In this document: positions 1-8,876 of the stretch, one piece after another
Numbering within the stretch: position 1 is the first letter of the stretch
Layout: every line of letters begins with the position of its first letter
From: AG-12 sp035531535
GTDB taxonomy: Bacteria; Chloroflexota; Dormibacteria; Aeolococcales; Bog-877
Reading direction: 5' to 3'
NCBI GenBank assembly: GCA_035531535.1
Contig: DATKSV010000008.1
Location: 1-64,000, forward strand
DNA: 64,000 bases
Notes under the pieces: model-generated
Seen by the model: the letters and a program-made list of their open reading frames with translations, nothing else
Database searches by the model: none
Told to the model about the DNA's origin: nothing
Made by a program: the position numbers and the translations under genes

Positions 1-1
1 A

Positions 2-112
2 CGCGATCTTGGGATGGACGCCCCTGCCGAGCATGACAGTGGCAGCCGCATGGCGGAGATCGTGGAGGCGCACTACGAGGAAGCCCAGCGCGCTCCAGGA
101 GGGGCCGGGTAG
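2..112 (+). CDS. C-terminal end of an unidentified protein (truncated by window edge)
   Basis: An open frame runs in from the left edge and stops at TAG 110-112, giving about 36 residues ending in RMAEIVEAHYEEAQRAPG-like acidic and alanine-rich sequence. There is no recognisable motif. It could be the tail of a recombinase or regulator, but the fragment is too short to assign, and it could also be chance in GC-rich DNA. Confidence 0.25.
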   Translation, partial: RDLGMDAPAEHDSGSRMAEIVEAHYEEAQRAPGGAG

Positions 113-263
113 GAGCGCCACACCACGCTGCCAGGCACCAAGGGCGTGCCGACAGCGCTAGGGAACGTCCTCCGAGCGGCCTCCACATTGGGGTTCGTGA
201 GCTGTTCACCAATGGTATGACATAGCCGTACAAACGGATGCCTCCGCATCGTGGGATAGGGAG

Positions 264-806
264 GTGAAGATCAGTGACTGGGCACGCCAGCAGCACATTC
301 ACCCCCGCACCGCCCAGAGGTGGTTCGAGGCCGGCACCCTGCCGGTCCCAGCTCGCCGTCTGCCTTCCGGCACCATCTTTGTGGAGGAGACGTCCCCGCC
401 AGCCGGCAAGGTGGCGCTGTACGCCCGGGTTGCGTCGCATGACCAGCGCTCTGACCTGGAGCGGCAGTTGGGCCGACTGGTCGAATGGGCTGCCGGCCAC
501 GACCTGACCGTGGGCATGACCGTCGCCGAGGTTGGCTCAGGAATGAATGGCACCCGGCCCAAGCTGCGCCGGCTGCTGGCCGATGGCCGGGTCGGCAACA
601 TCGTGGTGGAGCACCGGGACCGCTTGGCCCGGCTGGGCTCGGAGTACATAGAGGCAGCTCTGCTGGGAGACGGCTGGTGGTGGTCGACCCGAGCGAGGTG
701 GAGGACGACCTGGTCCGGGACATGACCGAGGTGCTCACCAGCCTTGGCGCCCGGCTGTACGGGCGGCGTTCCGCCCGCACCAGAGCCCACCGGGCGCTTC
801 GCTGTA
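264..806 (+). pseudogene. IS607-type serine resolvase, frameshifted and catalytically dead
   Basis: Residues 1-45 form a MerR-like helix-turn-helix typical of IS607 TnpA (ISDWARQQHIHPRTAQRWF). The resolvase domain follows with LYARVASHDQRSDLERQ, MNGTRPKLRRLL and VVEHRDRLARLG. In active members the motif is YARVSS, with the first Ser as nucleophile; here that Ser is Ala. The frame breaks at about 660-675: beyond it, homology (RRLVVVDPSEVEDDLVRDMTEVL, LYGRRSARTRAH) continues in the +2 frame to about 806. The start ATG/GTG region at 264 has a GGGAGGTG stretch just upstream. Two independent lesions mean no functional recombinase. Confidence 0.8.
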
Positions 807-1040
807 AGGAGGAGCTGTCGCTCTCGGAGCGGACCTACCGCTGCCCGAGCTGTGGCCTGGTCCTGGCCCGAAACCTCAACGCCGCGATCATCCTCGCCGA
901 GTGGGCCCACCCGGCCATCACCGCCAGTGCGGCGGAGACGTTAACTGCCTGTGGAGCCGACCGTAAGCCTGGGCCGCGCCCGGCAGGTGGCCGTGAACCA
1001 GGAACCGGGATCGCCCCCGCCCAGCGTGGGGAGGACTCCG
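264..1040 (+). mobile_element. Decayed IS607-family element (resolvase plus TnpB 3' remnant)
   Basis: A MerR-HTH/serine-resolvase gene is followed directly by the zinc-ribbon end of TnpB, which is the gene order of IS607 elements. Most of tnpB (several hundred codons) is missing between the two parts, so this is an internal-deletion derivative. The resolvase carries a frameshift and a Ser-to-Ala change at the catalytic position, and the TnpB end has lost its Asp residues. No terminal repeats are expected for IS607, and I cannot define the ends, so the coordinates only span the recognisable coding remnants. An omega-RNA normally overlaps the tnpB 3' end; whether any of it survives near 1000-1240 cannot be judged by eye. 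Confidence 0.8.
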
Positions 1041-1240
1041 CGGTAATCGCCAGCTTGCGCTCCGCCCAGATTTGCTGGCTGTGGTCGAGCCCGCTCCGGC
1101 AGCGCTGGGCCGGTCGTCCCCCATCTATCCGGGCCCAGTTTGCGCCTGAGCGACTTGGCTCAGACTCGACTGGCGGATGGCCCCCGATGGCGGCACTCGC
1201 GCAACTGCCGAGATTGTCGCTACCCGGCTGCGGGAACTAA
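807..1240 (+). pseudogene. TnpB C-terminal remnant (RNA-guided nuclease fragment)
   Basis: In the same frame as the shifted end of the resolvase, KEELSLSERTYRCPSCG is the second half of the TnpB zinc ribbon, followed by LVLARNLNAAIILAEW. Active TnpB proteins read DRDxNAA here; both Asp are replaced (A and N), so the last RuvC motif is gone. The segment TASAAETLTACGAD to about residue EPGTG resembles usual IS607/IS200 TnpB tails. Similarity fades after about 1040, although the frame stays open to TAA at 1238-1240. The first zinc-ribbon Cys pair and everything N-terminal is deleted. Confidence 0.7.
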
Positions 1241-1386
1241 CCAAGATGGCCGAGGCCGCACCCGTGGCGTTACCCTTCCCGCTCCCAGGTTTCACCGCGC
1301 CAGCTAGCCGCAGCTCAAGCTAGAATCGGCGCGGTGGTGAGGACCCTCATTGAACAATGCAGCGGGGCGGATGAAGAGATAGGGGC

Positions 1387-1785
1387 ATGAACAAGAGCGG
1401 GTCCCAGGAAGCCAAGACTCCTTCCCAGCTGATCGAGGCGAGAATCGAGGAGCTAGGCGACTGGCGGGGCGCGATGCTCAGCCGGATCCGTGCGTTGGTC
1501 AAGCACGCCGATCCCGACGTCGTCGAGGAGTGGAAGTGGAGAGGAGTTCCGGTGTGGTCCCACGACGGATTGATCTGCACTGGCGAGACTTACAAGAACG
1601 TCGTAAAGATGACCTTCGCCAAAGGCGCGGCCTTGGGCGATCCAGCGGGCATCTTCAACTCCAGTCTTGACGGGAACACAAGGCGTGCCATCGACTTCCA
1701 TGAAGGCGAGAAGATAGACGATGAGGCGTTGCAGGATCTTATTCGCGCTGCCGTGACCCTGAACCAATCCAGACCCAAAAAGTAA
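1387..1785 (+). CDS. DUF1801 family protein
   Basis: 132 residues. The block GVPVWSHDGLICTGETYKN, then VKMTFAKGAAL, DPAGIFNSSLDGNTRRAID and a C-terminal helix (DDEALQDLIRAAVTLN) match the DUF1801 (YdhG-like) fold over its full usual length. Members are small cytoplasmic proteins of unknown biochemical role, structurally like iron-chaperone frataxin-type folds. The ATG is preceded by GAAGAGATAGGGG, a plausible Shine-Dalgarno. It stands alone between the IS remnant and a gene-poor stretch, so the context adds nothing about function. Confidence 0.8.
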   Translation: MNKSGSQEAKTPSQLIEARIEELGDWRGAMLSRIRALVKHADPDVVEEWKWRGVPVWSHDGLICTGETYKNVVKMTFAKGAALGDPAGIFNSSLDGNTRRAIDFHEGEKIDDEALQDLIRAAVTLNQSRPKK

Positions 1786-2321
1786 GCAACGGAATCCGAC
1801 CGTCGCCGCGGGGTCATGAACATGCTGGCCGTCTCGGTTGGAAGTGGCCGCACCAAGGTAGCCGGAGGCCAAAGCAGAACTCCTCGACCGGCGCCGACAT
1901 CAGCGTAGGTCGACGACCAGCCACGGCAGCTGGGCTCCCTGCCACTGGACCGGCCTCCGCCCAACTGGACCTTCCAGGGGATCAGCCGTCGCTTCCACCG
2001 GGACTCGATGATCTTGTGTCCCAGCGCAGCTCTCAGACTGCCGCCAGGTCATGGCCGACCAGGTGGTCACCGGTTCCGTAGCTGACCATCTCCGACACGC
2101 CGCCGCCGTGCGGAAGATCCGGGAGGATCTCGCGCTCACTCCTCCACCACCGGGTGCGAACCTTCGACCTGGTCTGCAAGACCTACTGATGGAGTCTTCG
2201 CCATCGTCACCCGCCAGGCAACTACCGCAGGGACTGGTAATCGGGGCGTCGGCCCCAGAGCTCGGCCTGGCTGTGACAGGTAGAATCAGCCGGATTTCGT
2301 TCGTCGGCTGGAGGAACTTGC
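1786..2321. other. Gene-poor stretch, no supported gene
   Basis: 536 bases between the DUF1801 gene and the FAD oxidoreductase. An open frame starts here on the plus strand (2051) but runs out of frame across the next gene and has arginine/proline-rich shadow composition. A short frame around 1900-2010 looks protein-like but matches nothing I recognise; it may be decayed mobile-element DNA. Confidence 0.4.
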
Positions 2322-3461
2322 TTGGGATACGACCTGGTCATCGTGGGCGGTGGCCTCTGGGGCTCGTCCGCTGCCCGGGCGGCCGTGTCCGCTGGCATGC
2401 GATCAGTACTGTTGCTGGAGGCCGGGATCGGCCTGGCCCAGGAGAGTTCCGCCAAATCGGGGGGCATTCTCACCGACCTGCTCACCGACCCCGAGGATCA
2501 GGCGCTGGTCTCCCGCAGCCGTGTCCTCTATCAGGAGGCTCTGGATGCCGGCGGCGACCCCTCGATCATGCGCCCACTTGGGATGCTTACGTTGGCCGAT
2601 GGCGAGTACGTCGGCGCCCTGTCCCGGCGCCGACAGGACCTCAACGACCGCGGGGTGGCGTTCGAACTGCTGGACGGGGCAGAGGTTGCGGTGCGCCATC
2701 CGCACCTGGACCGGCTGGCCGACGACGCGATGGCCCTCTGGACGCCGAGCGACTGCCACCTCAATCCGAACGCCTACGCCCAGCAGGTGGTCGCCCAGGC
2801 GCGCCCCCAGGGCCTCGACGTCCGCACCAACTGCCGGGTCGAGCGGCTCGACATCGGCTCCGGCCAGCTCTCCGTCCGAACAGACTCCGGCGAGACCTAC
2901 CAGGCCAGCCGGATCCTGGTCACAGCTGGGACCTGGTCCCGGCGCCTGCTGCGCACCGCGGACCTCGATCTCCCCTTGCTCCCGTATCGAGTCCAGCTCG
3001 CTTCGCTCCAGCTTGCCGAGCCCCATCGGCTACCGATGGTCTGGCACCTGGCCAGTGATGTGTACTTGGTGCCTGATGGCGACGAGAGCCTGCTCGCGGG
3101 TGACGGCACTCGCCTCTCCGAGTTCGACCCTGACGACTATCAGCAGACTGGCGATGAGGAGTTCGAGGTCAACGTCGCCACCCAGTTGCCGCAACTCTCA
3201 AGTCTCGGAGATCGAGCCGGTCTAAGGTCCAGCTGGGCAGGTCTGGCGGGCGGGACCCCAGACCGCCGCCCGTTGCTTGGCCGCGTCGCCGAGGGTCTCT
3301 TCGTCGCCTGTGGGGACAACGGCATCGGGGTCATGCGTGGGCCGGCCATCGGCGAGCTGGCGGCGCTGGTGGCGCTCGGCCTGGCCACGGCGCCGCAGCT
3401 GCGGCCAGACCGCTATCCTCCGGGTCCATTTGAAATCCGGGCCGGCTTCACTTTGGAGTGA
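2322..3461 (+). CDS. FAD-dependent oxidoreductase, DAO (sarcosine/glycine oxidase-like) family
   Basis: 379 residues, the usual size for single-subunit DAO-fold amine oxidases. The N-terminus has the Rossmann dinucleotide motif YDLVIVGGGLWGSSAAR at residues 3-19 and a Glu ending beta-2 (LLEAG). The C-terminal block GLAGGTPDRRPLLG followed by CGDNGIGVMRGPAIGELAA is the second FAD-contact region of this family. Start is TTG with GGAGGAAC 5 bases upstream. The family oxidises secondary or primary amines with release of H2O2. The substrate cannot be read from sequence; nearby PLP enzymes suggest amine or amino-acid breakdown. Confidence 0.85.
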   Translation: MGYDLVIVGGGLWGSSAARAAVSAGMRSVLLLEAGIGLAQESSAKSGGILTDLLTDPEDQALVSRSRVLYQEALDAGGDPSIMRPLGMLTLADGEYVGALSRRRQDLNDRGVAFELLDGAEVAVRHPHLDRLADDAMALWTPSDCHLNPNAYAQQVVAQARPQGLDVRTNCRVERLDIGSGQLSVRTDSGETYQASRILVTAGTWSRRLLRTADLDLPLLPYRVQLASLQLAEPHRLPMVWHLASDVYLVPDGDESLLAGDGTRLSEFDPDDYQQTGDEEFEVNVATQLPQLSSLGDRAGLRSSWAGLAGGTPDRRPLLGRVAEGLFVACGDNGIGVMRGPAIGELAALVALGLATAPQLRPDRYPPGPFEIRAGFTLE

Positions 3462-3862
3462 GCGGTGGAGCCCCGAGGATCGGGTAGATGGGCAGGGCAG
3501 GGGTGACCGCTCTCGTTAGCCGCTCCGCAATCGGCATCCGCCGGCGGCAGCTCGACAGCCGGCGGCGAGCCTCCACCCGTCCCGGCCATCCTGCTGACGG
3601 CACGCTTGTTCACCCGCCGGCAGCGATCCCGACAAGGCACGGACTCGTCATGGTCCTCCTGGGGTGACCCGCTTGAATCCGCCGCCCTCCCGAGCCCACC
3701 TCGGGCACCGACGTGACCGATACCCCCTGGCTGGGGGGGCCCAGAGCACCCGCCGCTGATCGCCCCTGGGCTTGGGCCGGGACCGATCCAGCGCGCTGGG
3801 TCAGTGCTGGTCCGGCGGCTTGGGTCATGGGCGTAGCCCCGCGGCATTAGCATGGTGCCCGC
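3462..3862. other. Intergenic region with terminator-like hairpin
   Basis: 401 bases with no convincing gene on either strand. An 8-bp perfect inverted repeat (arms 3538-3545 and 3558-3565, 12-base loop) lies after the FAD oxidoreductase and could stop its transcript, though no T-run follows. A TAGCAT element at 3848-3853 sits about 9 bases before the next start codon and could be its -10 box. Confidence 0.35.
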
Positions 3863-4705
3863 ATGCAATTCGGGCTCTTCCTGCCACCGTTCGACGAGCT
3901 CTCGGAGGCGGACGCGGTGGCTGAGGTCGCGGTCGCCGCCGAGGCTGCCGGCTGGGACGGACTCTTCCTATGGGACCACATGCTGGCGGGACCACGCAGG
4001 CCGGTGGCAGATCCCTGGATCACCATGGCGGCCGTCGCCAGCGCGACCACCAGGATCCGGCTGGGTCCCATGGTGACGCCCCTGGCGCGGCGTCGGCCGT
4101 GGGTGCTCGCCCGCGAGATTGCTACCCTTGACCGCCTCTCGAGAGGGCGCCTGGTCATGGGAGTGGGCCTCGGGGACGACGGCTGGAAGGAGTTCAGCTC
4201 CTTCGGGGAAGAGTCTGATCCTGTGGTCCGCGGGCAGATGCTCGACGAGGCGCTGGAAGTACTGCAGCACCTCCTCACCGGGGCGCCCCTGGTTCACCAA
4301 GGACCCCATTTCCGCATCGACACCGAGGGGCTGACACCGGCTTCGCTGCAGCTCCCGGTGCCCATCTGGGTCGGCGGGAGGTGGCCGAAGCGGCGGCCGC
4401 TGCGACGGGCGGCGTCGGTCCAGGGCTTCTTTCCCATCTTCAAGGCCACCGCACCCTGGCCAGGGCCAGATCCCGCCACGCTGGCGACGATCCGAGCCGA
4501 TCTGGCTACCGCCGGCGTGGCCGAAGACTTCGATCTGGTGGTCACCTGGGACCTGGCCGCCGCCTCGCCCTCACACCTGCGGCGACGGCTGGCCGGGTTC
4601 GAGGAGGCGGGGGTGACCTGGGTGCTTGACGGCATCTCGGTCGGCACCACTAAGGCCGACGTGTTGCGGCGCGTGGTGCGCCCAGGGCCGCCGCACCAGC
4701 CCTGA
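3863..4705 (+). CDS. LLM class flavin-dependent oxidoreductase
   Basis: 280 residues of the luciferase-like (beta/alpha)8 family: N-terminal MQFGLFLPPFDELSEADAV, GLFLWDHMLAG, then TTRIRLGPMVTPLARRRPW, LDRLSRGRLVMGVGLG and the C-terminal PIWVGGRWPKRRPLRRAA block. Such enzymes use FMNH2 or F420 to oxidise or oxygenate varied substrates; there is no residue here that decides between cofactors. No Shine-Dalgarno precedes the ATG; TAGCAT at 3848-3853 would place transcription start close to the start codon, suggesting a leaderless message. Confidence 0.85.
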   Translation: MQFGLFLPPFDELSEADAVAEVAVAAEAAGWDGLFLWDHMLAGPRRPVADPWITMAAVASATTRIRLGPMVTPLARRRPWVLAREIATLDRLSRGRLVMGVGLGDDGWKEFSSFGEESDPVVRGQMLDEALEVLQHLLTGAPLVHQGPHFRIDTEGLTPASLQLPVPIWVGGRWPKRRPLRRAASVQGFFPIFKATAPWPGPDPATLATIRADLATAGVAEDFDLVVTWDLAAASPSHLRRRLAGFEEAGVTWVLDGISVGTTKADVLRRVVRPGPPHQP

Positions 4706-4836
4706 GCTGGCGCCCTTGTCAAACCGGGGACCGGGCCACCGCCGCCGGCCAGGCCCCAGCCGGACCGATCCGACCAGACCCGGAGCTCATCGCCGGTTGG
4801 CCGCCGCCTGCCATCGCAAGACAGCGGCAGCAACCG

Positions 4837-4884
4837 CCCCGGGTTACGGGGCCGCCAAGTCCCTGGCGGCCCCGTAACCCGGGG
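4837..4884. repeat. 21-bp perfect inverted repeat (strong hairpin)
   Basis: Arms 4837-4857 and 4864-4884 are perfect complements separated by a 6-base loop (AGTCCC); each arm contains GGGTTACGGGGCCGCC or its complement. It lies about 130 bases after the LLM gene and before the lipoprotein gene. No T-tract follows on either strand, so it is not a classical intrinsic terminator; a dispersed palindromic element or factor-assisted terminator is possible. Confidence 0.85.
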
Positions 4885-4909
4885 CCAGTCGGGAGCGTTT
4901 GCGGGTCCG

Positions 4910-6376
4910 ATGAAGATGCGGCCAGGTCCGCCGGCGGGGGAAGGTTCGGCAATCAGTCTGCGCCACCATCGCGCCGGGGCCCCGGTTGCCCAATCGCCTG
5001 GCAGGGGACGAACCGAGTGGCCTCTGCGGAGGATCCGCGATCTCGCCGGAACCTGGCTTCCCCACACATTCCAAAGTGCCTGCACCTCCAGCCCACGACA
5101 CCGGGGTCGCTCTCGGTCTCCCAGTGGCAGGGGTCGCCCTCGACCGTCGACGCCAATCAGGGCGGGCGTTGCCGCCATACTCCTGCTCCTGGCCACCGGC
5201 TGCGCCGCCGCCCCGCCCCATACCTCCGCGCCCCGTCCCCACGAGTCGGCCTCGAGCGGCGCTCCGGCCCAGCGCTCCGCCACACCCGTGCCGAGCAGCC
5301 CAGTTCCATCTGTGTTTGAGCCGGGCTCCGTGAGCTTTATCTCGGCCAGCATCGGCTGGGCACTGGGGACCGTGGGCGCCTGTGCCAGCTGCCTGGCCCT
5401 GGCCAGAACTGCCAATGGCGGCGCCTCCTGGCGGCGGATCCCCGCCCCCCATGCGCCGTGGGGGGAACAGACGGATCCAGCCCACCCAGAGGCAGGGGTC
5501 AGCCGGGTGCGCTTCGCCAACCTGGAGGATGGCTGGGCCTTCGGGCCTGGCCTGGCGGTCACCCACGACGCCGGCGCCTCCTGGCAGGAGCTGACCCTGC
5601 CGGGTGCGGTAACGGCCCTTGACGCCGTCAACGGGCGGGCGTATGCCATCGTGGCCAGGCCCTCGTCCAGCCCCGGCAGCGGCACCTTCGCGCTCTACAG
5701 TTCGCCGGTTGGTAAAAGTGACTTCCAGGCCATGCCAGGAGTTACGGTCACCGGGTTCGGCCCGACCATCCCCGGACCCACCGACCCCATCTCCCTGCAC
5801 AGCAGCGGGAGCCGTGTGGCTGGGTTTGTGCTGCTGGCAACGAACGGAACCTACGGCGCCACCCCGGTGCTATACGGCACCGCGGACGGGTTGCACTGGA
5901 GCCGATTCCCAGATCCCTGCGCGGTCACCTCCGGCTACCAGCTTGAGCTCACCTCCTTCGCCATGCCTGACACCTCCACCCTCGACTCGCTCTGTTCCGG
6001 GAACGGCGCGGCGGGACATACCCAGAAGCGGGTCATGCGCACGACCCAGGGCCGGACGGTGGCGGAGGGGGCTCCGGGCTCGGTCGGCGACGGCGGCCAG
6101 ATCGCGGCTCCCACCTCCCAGATCCTGCTGCTCGCCACCGCGTCAGCGGCCAGCTGGATCTACCGGTCAACTGACGGGGGCGCCACCTGGACCACGGCAA
6201 CCGTCTATGACGACGGGGGCGCCGGTTTCACAGACTTCGGTTGCACCACAGCCACCCAGTGCGTCGCCGTCCGGGGCCAGCCGGCGACTCAGACGCAAGC
6301 GCAATACCAATCGGCGAACGCGCTGATCATGTCCAGCAACGGCGGGCTCACCTGGCACCAGGTGACGATCGGATAG
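4910..6376 (+). CDS. Secreted lipoprotein with BNR/sortilin-type beta-propeller repeats
   Basis: The frame is 488 codons from ATG 4910, but the N-terminal 80 residues are arginine/proline-rich and unlike a protein. A lipobox (AILLLLATGC, Cys about residue 98) marks the mature N-terminus, so the true start is probably nearer 5150; no ATG, GTG or TTG exists there in frame, only an ATC at about 5156. The mature part has repeated propeller blades with TANGGASWRRI, THDAGASWQELTLPG, GTADGLHWSR, STDGGATWTTATV and SSNGGLTWHQVTIG, the Asp-box type repeats of Ycf48/BNR proteins. Likely extracytoplasmic; ligand unknown. Confidence 0.7.
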   Translation: MKMRPGPPAGEGSAISLRHHRAGAPVAQSPGRGRTEWPLRRIRDLAGTWLPHTFQSACTSSPRHRGRSRSPSGRGRPRPSTPIRAGVAAILLLLATGCAAAPPHTSAPRPHESASSGAPAQRSATPVPSSPVPSVFEPGSVSFISASIGWALGTVGACASCLALARTANGGASWRRIPAPHAPWGEQTDPAHPEAGVSRVRFANLEDGWAFGPGLAVTHDAGASWQELTLPGAVTALDAVNGRAYAIVARPSSSPGSGTFALYSSPVGKSDFQAMPGVTVTGFGPTIPGPTDPISLHSSGSRVAGFVLLATNGTYGATPVLYGTADGLHWSRFPDPCAVTSGYQLELTSFAMPDTSTLDSLCSGNGAAGHTQKRVMRTTQGRTVAEGAPGSVGDGGQIAAPTSQILLLATASAASWIYRSTDGGATWTTATVYDDGGAGFTDFGCTTATQCVAVRGQPATQTQAQYQSANALIMSSNGGLTWHQVTIG

Positions 6377-6430
6377 GCGGGGGCATGGTGGTGGCGCTGC
6401 GGCATCGCCGCCCCAGCGATGGCCTGACTA

Positions 6431-8776
6431 TCAAAGGCGGCCGTTCCCCAACAGGGCTCGATCCAGGGCCTCGGTCACCATCCCCACCTGTTCGGCCGTG
6501 ACCACCAGCGGGGGGCGGATCTTGATCACGTTGCCGGCGGGACCGGTGGCTCCGACCAGGACTCCGAGGTCGCGCATGGAATTGGCGATCCCCGCCGCCG
6601 GCAGGGGCTCGCGGGTGGAGCGGTCTCGCACCAGCTCGACTCCGACCAGCAGCCCCAGCGAGCGCACCTCGCCGATGGCGGGGTGCGCTTGCTGCAACTG
6701 CGAAAGCTGCGCCAGCAAGGCTTTTCCCATCGCCCCGGCGTGGGGCAGCAGTCCCTGGTCCTCGAGCACGTCGAGAACCGCCAAGCCGGCCGCACAGGCG
6801 ACCTGATTGCCCCCGAAGGTGCTGAACCAACCGGTATCCCCAGAGAACCTCTCGACTATCTCAGCCCGGGTCACCACCGCGGCGATGGGATAGCCATTGC
6901 CCATCGGTTTGCCCAGGGTCACGATGTCGGGGACCACCCGGTGGCGCTCAAAGCCCCACATCCGCTCCCCGGAGCGGCCGAATCCCAGCTGGACCTCGTC
7001 GCCCACCAGCAACCCGCCGGCGGCCCGCCAGCGCCGCGCCACCTCGACCAGGTACTCCGATGGCGGGACCAGAATGCCCTCGCTGGTGAGGCCGGTGTCG
7101 ATGAAGAGGGCCGCGGGTCGGTGCCCCCGCGTAGCCAGCGTCGCGATCGCCTGGTCGATAGCGTCGACGTAGTGGGCGACCCAGTCCGGATCTTCCTGCC
7201 GGTGGCGGCCGCGGTAGCCGTCGGGAGCGAGCACGGTCTCGACCCAGTCGGGCCGGGCCTGAGCCCGCCACTCCTCCGGAGAGAGGTCGGCTATCGCGGC
7301 CGAGATCCCGTGGTAGCCGCAGCGGGTCGCGACCCCGCCGGTGCCGCCGGTGAAGCTCCGCGCCAGCCGCCAGGCCAGGTCGTTGGCCTCACTCCCAGAG
7401 TTGACGAAGAGGACTGTGTCCAACCCCGCAGGCATGGTCGCCACCAAGCGCTCGGCGAGCTCCAGGGGGGCTTCGTGCAGATAGCGCGTGTTGCTGGCCA
7501 GGGTCGCAAACTGGCGGGCGACCGCCGCCACCACTCTGGGGTGGCAGTGGCCCACGAGCGGCACATTGTTGTAGGCATCAAGATAGCGGCGCCCGTCGGC
7601 GTCATAGAGCCAGACCCCCTCGCCCCGGACCAGATGTAGGGGCGGGTCGTAAAACAGCGGCGAGAGGGCGGCCCCCAGGAGCCGGCGCCGACGCTCAACC
7701 AACGACTCGATCGGAGCGGTGACGGGGATCGGGCGGATCCGCTCGCCTCTGGCGACGGACTGGACCAGCTGCCGCCACTTCGGCAACCCGGCCGCGGCCG
7801 CCGTCTCGAACATTCCCCACAAGCCCCGCTGCCAAGAGCTCACATAGGCGGCGCTGGCCGGGCACCTGGCCAACCTCCAGCTGGAGATGATCGCCAGGGC
7901 GGCCCAGCGACCCAACAGGAAGTCTGGCAGCAGTTCCACCTCCTGGTCCTCGAGCGGAGTTATCGAGCTGAAGCCCGCGACCAAGCGGCCCAGCGCGGCC
8001 AGCCCGTCTGGGCGGGCGAGCGCGGACTCGGCACAGATCGCCAGCTCAGCGACCAGCGCCGAATGCGCGACATCCCCGAAGTCCAGGATCCCGCTCACCA
8101 CCTGCTCTTGGTCGAAGACCAGATTGCTGAGGGAGAGGTCATTGTGGATCACCTGGGCCCGCAGCCCCGGGAAGGCCGCTTGAGCGTGGTCACCGAAATC
8201 CTCCAGGGCCATTGCCACCAGGGCTCGGTGCCTGGGGTCCTGGACCCCCTCCAGGAGAGGTTTGAGCTCCAGGAGGTGTCGCAAGTTCCACACCGATGGC
8301 CTGGCTGCGGCGGGGTGGAAGAAGCCGCGCAGGGATCGGGTCAGCCGGGCGGCACAGACTCCCAACCCCCACAGTGCTTCTGGCGTCAGCTCCTGGATCT
8401 CCAGATGCCGCCCCGGCATGAAGGTGAACATGCGGACCAGCTGCCGCCCACCGACCTCGTCAGCTACCTCCGCCTGGCTCCGACCGCCCGGGATCGGCCG
8501 CATGAGGGGCAGGCCTGGATCGACCTGGGCCGCGTGGAGCATCGCTCTGGCCTGGAGTTGGAGCGCATCGTCACCGTCCTTTGGATTGCTCACCTTGAGC
8601 ACGAAGGCGCGACCGTCGGCGACGACGATTCGGAAGTTCTGGTCACGCTCGCTGACCAGCGGAGTGGCTCGGCCCACGATCCCGAAATGGCTGGCTGCGA
8701 TGGCCTCCGCCGCCACCAGGGTCAGCTCGGGCGCCGGCGCCTCCAGCTGTCCCAGCACCCAGCCGTCGCCAGCCAT
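6431..8776 (-). CDS. Fusion: APH-type small-molecule kinase + class III PLP aminotransferase/phospho-lyase
   Basis: 781 residues. The N-terminal half is a phosphotransferase (APH) fold with VIHNDLSLSNLVFD (HxDxxxxN catalytic loop) and ILDFGDVAHS (metal-binding DFG). The C-terminal half is a class III PLP enzyme with FVNSGSEANDLAWRLAR, GDEVQLGFGRSG and the PLP lysine in TLGKPMGNGYPIAAVV. In known families, kinases of the hydroxylysine kinase (AGPHD1) type and phospho-lyases of the ETNPPL/PHYKPL type act in sequence on amino alcohols, and bacterial fusions of the two are known. Expected here: phosphorylation of a hydroxy-amine followed by phosphate elimination. The ATG at 8776 was chosen because the longer frame overlaps the upstream gene with shadow sequence. 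Confidence 0.85.
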   Translation of the reverse strand: MAGDGWVLGQLEAPAPELTLVAAEAIAASHFGIVGRATPLVSERDQNFRIVVADGRAFVLKVSNPKDGDDALQLQARAMLHAAQVDPGLPLMRPIPGGRSQAEVADEVGGRQLVRMFTFMPGRHLEIQELTPEALWGLGVCAARLTRSLRGFFHPAAARPSVWNLRHLLELKPLLEGVQDPRHRALVAMALEDFGDHAQAAFPGLRAQVIHNDLSLSNLVFDQEQVVSGILDFGDVAHSALVAELAICAESALARPDGLAALGRLVAGFSSITPLEDQEVELLPDFLLGRWAALAIISSWRLARCPASAAYVSSWQRGLWGMFETAAAAGLPKWRQLVQSVARGERIRPIPVTAPIESLVERRRRLLGAALSPLFYDPPLHLVRGEGVWLYDADGRRYLDAYNNVPLVGHCHPRVVAAVARQFATLASNTRYLHEAPLELAERLVATMPAGLDTVLFVNSGSEANDLAWRLARSFTGGTGGVATRCGYHGISAAIADLSPEEWRAQARPDWVETVLAPDGYRGRHRQEDPDWVAHYVDAIDQAIATLATRGHRPAALFIDTGLTSEGILVPPSEYLVEVARRWRAAGGLLVGDEVQLGFGRSGERMWGFERHRVVPDIVTLGKPMGNGYPIAAVVTRAEIVERFSGDTGWFSTFGGNQVACAAGLAVLDVLEDQGLLPHAGAMGKALLAQLSQLQQAHPAIGEVRSLGLLVGVELVRDRSTREPLPAAGIANSMRDLGVLVGATGPAGNVIKIRPPLVVTAEQVGMVTEALDRALLGNGRL

Positions 8777-8876
8777 CAAACCGGACCCGAACCGAGCCGG
8801 CCGAGCGCGCGAGCACGGTCCCCCTGGGGAAGGTCGCGGTGAGGACGGGCGCCGACCTGACCGGCTCCGGGAGCGG

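Noticed and set aside
2051..3058. 335-codon open frame on the plus strand across the FAD oxidoreductase start
   Set aside because: Arg/Gly/Pro-rich shadow in GC-rich DNA; the overlapping frame from 2322 has clear FAD motifs.
4294..5685. 463-codon minus-strand open frame over the LLM end and the intergenic hairpin
   Set aside because: Composition is shadow-like, no motif, and it crosses two well supported plus-strand genes.
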